From contig JADGEI010000001.1 in the NCBI GenBank assembly GCA_016744455.1, positions 62,001 to 126,000 on the forward strand: a DNA stretch of 64,000 nt. Direction: 5' to 3'. Within the stretch, counting starts at the first letter, position 1; each line of letters starts with the position of its first letter. Made by a program: the position numbers and the translations under genes. Shown here piece after piece: positions 61,148 through 64,000 of the stretch. The stretch comes from Alcanivoracaceae bacterium. GTDB lineage: Bacteria > Pseudomonadota > Gammaproteobacteria > Xanthomonadales > Marinicellaceae. The notes below the pieces were generated by a model. That model saw only the letters and a list, made by a program, of their open reading frames with translations, did not search any database and was not told the origin of the DNA.

Positions 61148-63085
61148 TTGAATAGTAATATCACAAAAAATTTAATTTTATGGGTTGTCGTTTTATTAGT
61201 ACTTTTATCAGTATTTAATACCATTGTGCAACAGAATCCCAACACCAGTGAAATCACTTACACTAGGTTTTATGAAATGCTGCAAGAAGGTCAGGTTAGA
61301 TCTGTTGAGGTAAATTCAACGACAAGTGTTCATAAGATTATCACCGCTGAATTAAGCAATGGGGAAAAAATAATTGTTCATGCGCCAAAAGATGACAAGT
61401 TAACAGATGAGCTTATTGCACAAAAAGTAGAGGCAAAATATTTGCCAGCCCCTGAAGAGTCAATGGCATTTCGTATATTTGAAACTATTTTTCCAATTAT
61501 ACTCTTAGTAGGCCTATGGTTTTTTATCATGCGTCAAATGCAAGGTGGTGGTGGTAAAGGTGGAGCCATGGGCTTTGGAAAGTCCAAAGCAAAACTATTG
61601 ACAGAAGACCAAATAAAGGTCACCTTTGATGATGTTGCAGGTATTGAAGAAGCAAAAGAAGAAGTGGGTGAAATCGTTGATTTTTTAAGAGACCCTAGTA
61701 AATTTCAAAAATTAGGTGGTCATATTCCACGTGGTGTTTTGATGGTTGGCTCTCCTGGTACGGGTAAAACTTTACTTGCAAAAGCGATAGCAGGTGAAGC
61801 AAAAGTACCTTTTTATACTATATCCGGTTCCGATTTTGTAGAAATGTTTGTAGGTGTTGGTGCTTCTCGTGTACGTGATATGTTTGAACAGGCTAAAAAG
61901 AGTTCCCCTTGTATAATATTCATTGATGAAATTGATGCCGTAGGCCGTCAGCGTGGTGCTGGTATGGGTGGTGGTCATGATGAAAGAGAGCAAACTCTCA
62001 ATCAGTTGTTAGTCGAGATGGATGGATTTGAAGGCAATGAAGGTGTGATCGTGATTGCAGCTACCAATAGGCCAGATGTATTGGATAAGGCACTTCTTAG
62101 ACCGGGTCGATTTGATAGGCAAGTTGTCGTTCCTTTACCAGATATATTGGGAAGAGAAGCTATATTGAAAATTCACATGAAAAAAGTTCCTATGTCTAAT
62201 GATGTTAGACCTAAAATGCTGGCTCGTGGAACTCCTGGTTTTTCAGGTGCGGATTTAGCAAACTTAGTTAATGAAGCAGCTTTATTTGCAGCTCGAGGTA
62301 ATGCTACAGAGGTTAACATGGAGGACTTTGAAAAGGCAAAAGATAAAATACTCATGGGTGCAGAACGAAAGTCAATGGTGATGGATGACCATGATAGAAA
62401 AGTTACAGCTTACCATGAAGCAGGTCATGCTATAGTTGGTTATTTATCGCCACAGCATAATCCAATTTATAAGGTCACTATTATCCCAAGAGGCAGAGCT
62501 CTTGGTGTTACAATGTCTATGCCTGTTAAAGATGAAGTGTCAGTTAGTAAAGTCAAATTAAATTCACAAATTGCTATGGCTTACGGTGGGCGAATCGCAG
62601 AGGAGTTACTGGGCGGTAAGGATGCAATCTCAACTGGTGCATCAAGTGATATACAGCATGCAACCAGCATAGCTCGTGATATGGTAACTAAATGGGGATT
62701 TGGAGAAGGTCTTGGTCCGCTACTGTATTCAGAAGATGAAGGTGAAGTGTTTTTAGGACGCCAAGTCACTCAACATAAAAATTTATCAGATGCTACGGCT
62801 AAGTTAATTGATGATGCCATTAAAAAAATAATAGATACAAATTATGAAAAGGCAACTGAGTTGTTAACAAATAATATAGATAAATTACATGCGATGTCTG
62901 AAGCGTTGTTAAAATATGAAACGCTAGATGATAAACAAGTTGTTGAAGTTATGGAAGGAAAAAAAGTGACACCTCCAGAGGGTTGGGAAGATGATGATAA
63001 AGCACCTAAACAACCATCAAAAAAGGAAGATCATAGCAAGGGTGATAAAAATAGCAACATTGGTGATGAAGCGACATCATCGTAA
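61148..63085 (+). CDS. ftsH: ATP-dependent zinc metalloprotease FtsH
   Basis: Membrane-bound AAA+ protease degrading unassembled membrane proteins and regulators. 645 residues: helix at about 8-26, periplasmic domain, second helix at about 115-133 ([19 protein letters not shown]), Walker A GSPGTGKT (about 198-205), Walker [16 protein letters not shown], second region of homology AALFAARGN preceded by RPGRFDRQ, and the zinc site HEAGH (about 419-423). The start is a TTG at 61148 with AGGA upstream. The C-terminal tail is Lys/Asp-rich and disordered. folP follows directly. Confidence 0.97.
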   Translation: MNSNITKNLILWVVVLLVLLSVFNTIVQQNPNTSEITYTRFYEMLQEGQVRSVEVNSTTSVHKIITAELSNGEKIIVHAPKDDKLTDELIAQKVEAKYLPAPEESMAFRIFETIFPIILLVGLWFFIMRQMQGGGGKGGAMGFGKSKAKLLTEDQIKVTFDDVAGIEEAKEEVGEIVDFLRDPSKFQKLGGHIPRGVLMVGSPGTGKTLLAKAIAGEAKVPFYTISGSDFVEMFVGVGASRVRDMFEQAKKSSPCIIFIDEIDAVGRQRGAGMGGGHDEREQTLNQLLVEMDGFEGNEGVIVIAATNRPDVLDKALLRPGRFDRQVVVPLPDILGREAILKIHMKKVPMSNDVRPKMLARGTPGFSGADLANLVNEAALFAARGNATEVNMEDFEKAKDKILMGAERKSMVMDDHDRKVTAYHEAGHAIVGYLSPQHNPIYKVTIIPRGRALGVTMSMPVKDEVSVSKVKLNSQIAMAYGGRIAEELLGGKDAISTGASSDIQHATSIARDMVTKWGFGEGLGPLLYSEDEGEVFLGRQVTQHKNLSDATAKLIDDAIKKIIDTNYEKATELLTNNIDKLHAMSEALLKYETLDDKQVVEVMEGKKVTPPEGWEDDDKAPKQPSKKEDHSKGDKNSNIGDEATSS

Positions 63086-63088
63086 TTG

Positions 63089-63883
63089 ATGGTTAAAGCA
63101 TTTAAAATTATGGGAGTTATTAACGTAACTCCGGATTCTTTTTCTGATAGCGGCCAGTTTTATTCTACTGAAAAAGCTTTACTTCAAGCAGATAAGCTAA
63201 TTTCTCAAGGTGCTGATATCATAGATGTTGGTGGAGAATCGACACGCCCTGGAGCCAACCTGGTTTCCGTTGAAGAAGAAATCAAAAGAGTGATTCCTGT
63301 TATAAAGGCAGTATCGAAAAAATACCCCGGCTTAGTTCTATCTATTGATTCTTCTAAAGCAGAAGTAATGCAAAAGGCCATTGAAGTTGGTGCAAATTTT
63401 ATTAACGATGTTAATGCTTTGCAAAGTGATGGATGTGTTGATTTATTGGCGAAAGAAAATTTGCCTGTATGTTTGATGCACAAAAAAGGTCAGCCAAAAT
63501 TTATGCAAGACAAGCCTGAGTATGTTGATGTTTTGAATGAGGTCATGGAGTTTTTTACGCAAAGGCTGGATTTTTGCCTATCATCTGGAATTAAGCGAGA
63601 CAGTATAATTTTAGATCCTGGTATAGGATTTGGTAAAACATTAGAACATAATTTGATTTTACTTAAAAATATTAAGACAATTAAATCATTAGGGTATCCT
63701 GTTTTGATAGGAGTTTCACGAAAAACCTTGATTGGCGATATACTTAATGCAAAAACAGATGATAGGCTATATGGTAGTTTGGCACTAGCCCAATTTGCCT
63801 TTACCCAAGGCGCTCAATATTTTCGCGTACATGATGTTAAAGCAACATCAGATGTATTAACAATTACACAAGAACTTATGTAA
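63089..63883 (+). CDS. folP: Dihydropteroate synthase
   Basis: Joins p-aminobenzoate with 6-hydroxymethyl-7,8-dihydropterin diphosphate in folate synthesis; target of sulfonamides. TIM barrel, 264 residues, with MGVINVTPDSFSDSGQFY, DIIDVGGESTRPGA, and LDPGIGFGKTLEHN all conserved. The ATG at 63089 is preferred; a TTG at 63086 directly after the ftsH stop is one codon earlier. Order ftsH-folP-glmM is as in E. coli. Confidence 0.97.
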   Translation: MVKAFKIMGVINVTPDSFSDSGQFYSTEKALLQADKLISQGADIIDVGGESTRPGANLVSVEEEIKRVIPVIKAVSKKYPGLVLSIDSSKAEVMQKAIEVGANFINDVNALQSDGCVDLLAKENLPVCLMHKKGQPKFMQDKPEYVDVLNEVMEFFTQRLDFCLSSGIKRDSIILDPGIGFGKTLEHNLILLKNIKTIKSLGYPVLIGVSRKTLIGDILNAKTDDRLYGSLALAQFAFTQGAQYFRVHDVKATSDVLTITQELM

Positions 63884-63908
63884 AATGGCTTAGACCATTA
63901 CTGGAATT

Positions 63909-64000
63909 ATGATAGAAAAAAAATATTTTGGAACAGATGGTATTCGTGGAGAAGTTGGTGGTAAGGTTATGACCGCAGAATTTGCCTTGAAACTTGGTCG
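63909..64000 (+). CDS. glmM: Phosphoglucosamine mutase GlmM, N-terminal fragment
   Basis: Partial: the gene runs off the window edge after 30 codons. [20 protein letters not shown] is the signature start of GlmM, which interconverts glucosamine-6-phosphate and glucosamine-1-phosphate for peptidoglycan and LPS. Follows folP by 25 bp, as in E. coli. Confidence 0.95.
   Translation, partial: MIEKKYFGTDGIRGEVGGKVMTAEFALKLG

Noticed and set aside
1..64000. CRISPR arrays, rRNA and tRNA genes, prophage or IS transposases
   Set aside because: No regular spaced direct repeats, no rRNA/tRNA-like sequence and no transposase or integrase reading frame were recognised.

Overview
The window is a low-GC chromosomal segment (A+T-rich throughout, my estimate about 37% GC), densely coding on both strands. 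It looks like a Gram-negative, probably free-living gammaproteobacterium. Support comes from the rpsP-rimM-trmD-rplS operon, the yhbY / rlmE-ftsH-folP-glmM neighbourhood, yceH, an RND pump, outer-membrane and multiheme cytochrome proteins, and an ilv attenuator of proteobacterial style. I cannot name the genus. No rRNA, tRNA or CRISPR array was seen.

Layout. (1) 1-4.1 kb: dnaB and fabI (minus strand), a class I/II aminotransferase and a single-RRM RNA-binding protein. (2) 4.1-15.8 kb, all minus strand: a reductive pyrimidine catabolism region with preT-preA (dihydropyrimidine dehydrogenase), an NCS1 nucleobase permease, beta-ureidopropionase, an omega-amino acid aminotransferase and a CoA-acylating methylmalonate-semialdehyde dehydrogenase. 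Together these would take uracil/thymine to acetyl-/propionyl-CoA, but dihydropyrimidinase is not here. Small cargo genes (Nudix, GNAT, GIY-YIG, hypotheticals) and at least four families of short interspersed repeats are mixed in. One GIY-YIG gene sits exactly between perfect 25-bp inverted repeats, and two roughly 105-bp copies with related ends look like deletion derivatives. (3) 16-17 kb: a zinc alcohol dehydrogenase.

(4) 17.0-32.2 kb, minus strand: an eight-gene, tightly packed operon encoding what looks like an electron conduit across the whole envelope. In transcription order it holds: a cytoplasmic FAD/NAD(P)-type oxidoreductase fused to two cyclic-nucleotide-binding domains and four [4Fe-4S] clusters; a five-helix membrane protein with two pairs of His 14 residues apart (di-heme cytochrome b signature); an N-terminal FHA-like domain, membrane helix and decaheme protein; a large protein with two GlcG/HbpS-like domains; an outer-membrane beta-barrel; a 1233-residue decaheme cytochrome with a C-terminal LVIVD-repeat propeller; a cytochrome with five haem motifs; and a tail-anchored double-FHA protein. 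That is 25 predicted c-type haems. This is the best candidate for an undescribed system.

(5) 32.3-41.2 kb: a small membrane protein, an MscS-type channel, a GntP-family permease, a LemA/DUF2207 pair and an M1 aminopeptidase. (6) 41.3-43.8 kb: ribosomal operon rpsP-rimM-trmD-rplS extended by rpmB-rpmG and closed by a bidirectional terminator shared with a convergent SPFH lipoprotein gene. (7) 44.8-52.3 kb: branched-chain amino acid operon ilvD-ilvB-ilvN-ilvC-yceH-ilvA behind a clear Ile/Val/Leu leader peptide and attenuator; several of the enzymes look like the Bacteroidota type. (8) 52.3-59.5 kb: small membrane proteins, a secreted terpene-cyclase-fold-like protein, an RND pump (adaptor plus permease, no outer-membrane factor) and a VOC protein. 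(9) 59.7-64 kb: a Mth938-like protein, yhbY, rlmE, ftsH, folP and the start of glmM, cut by the window edge.
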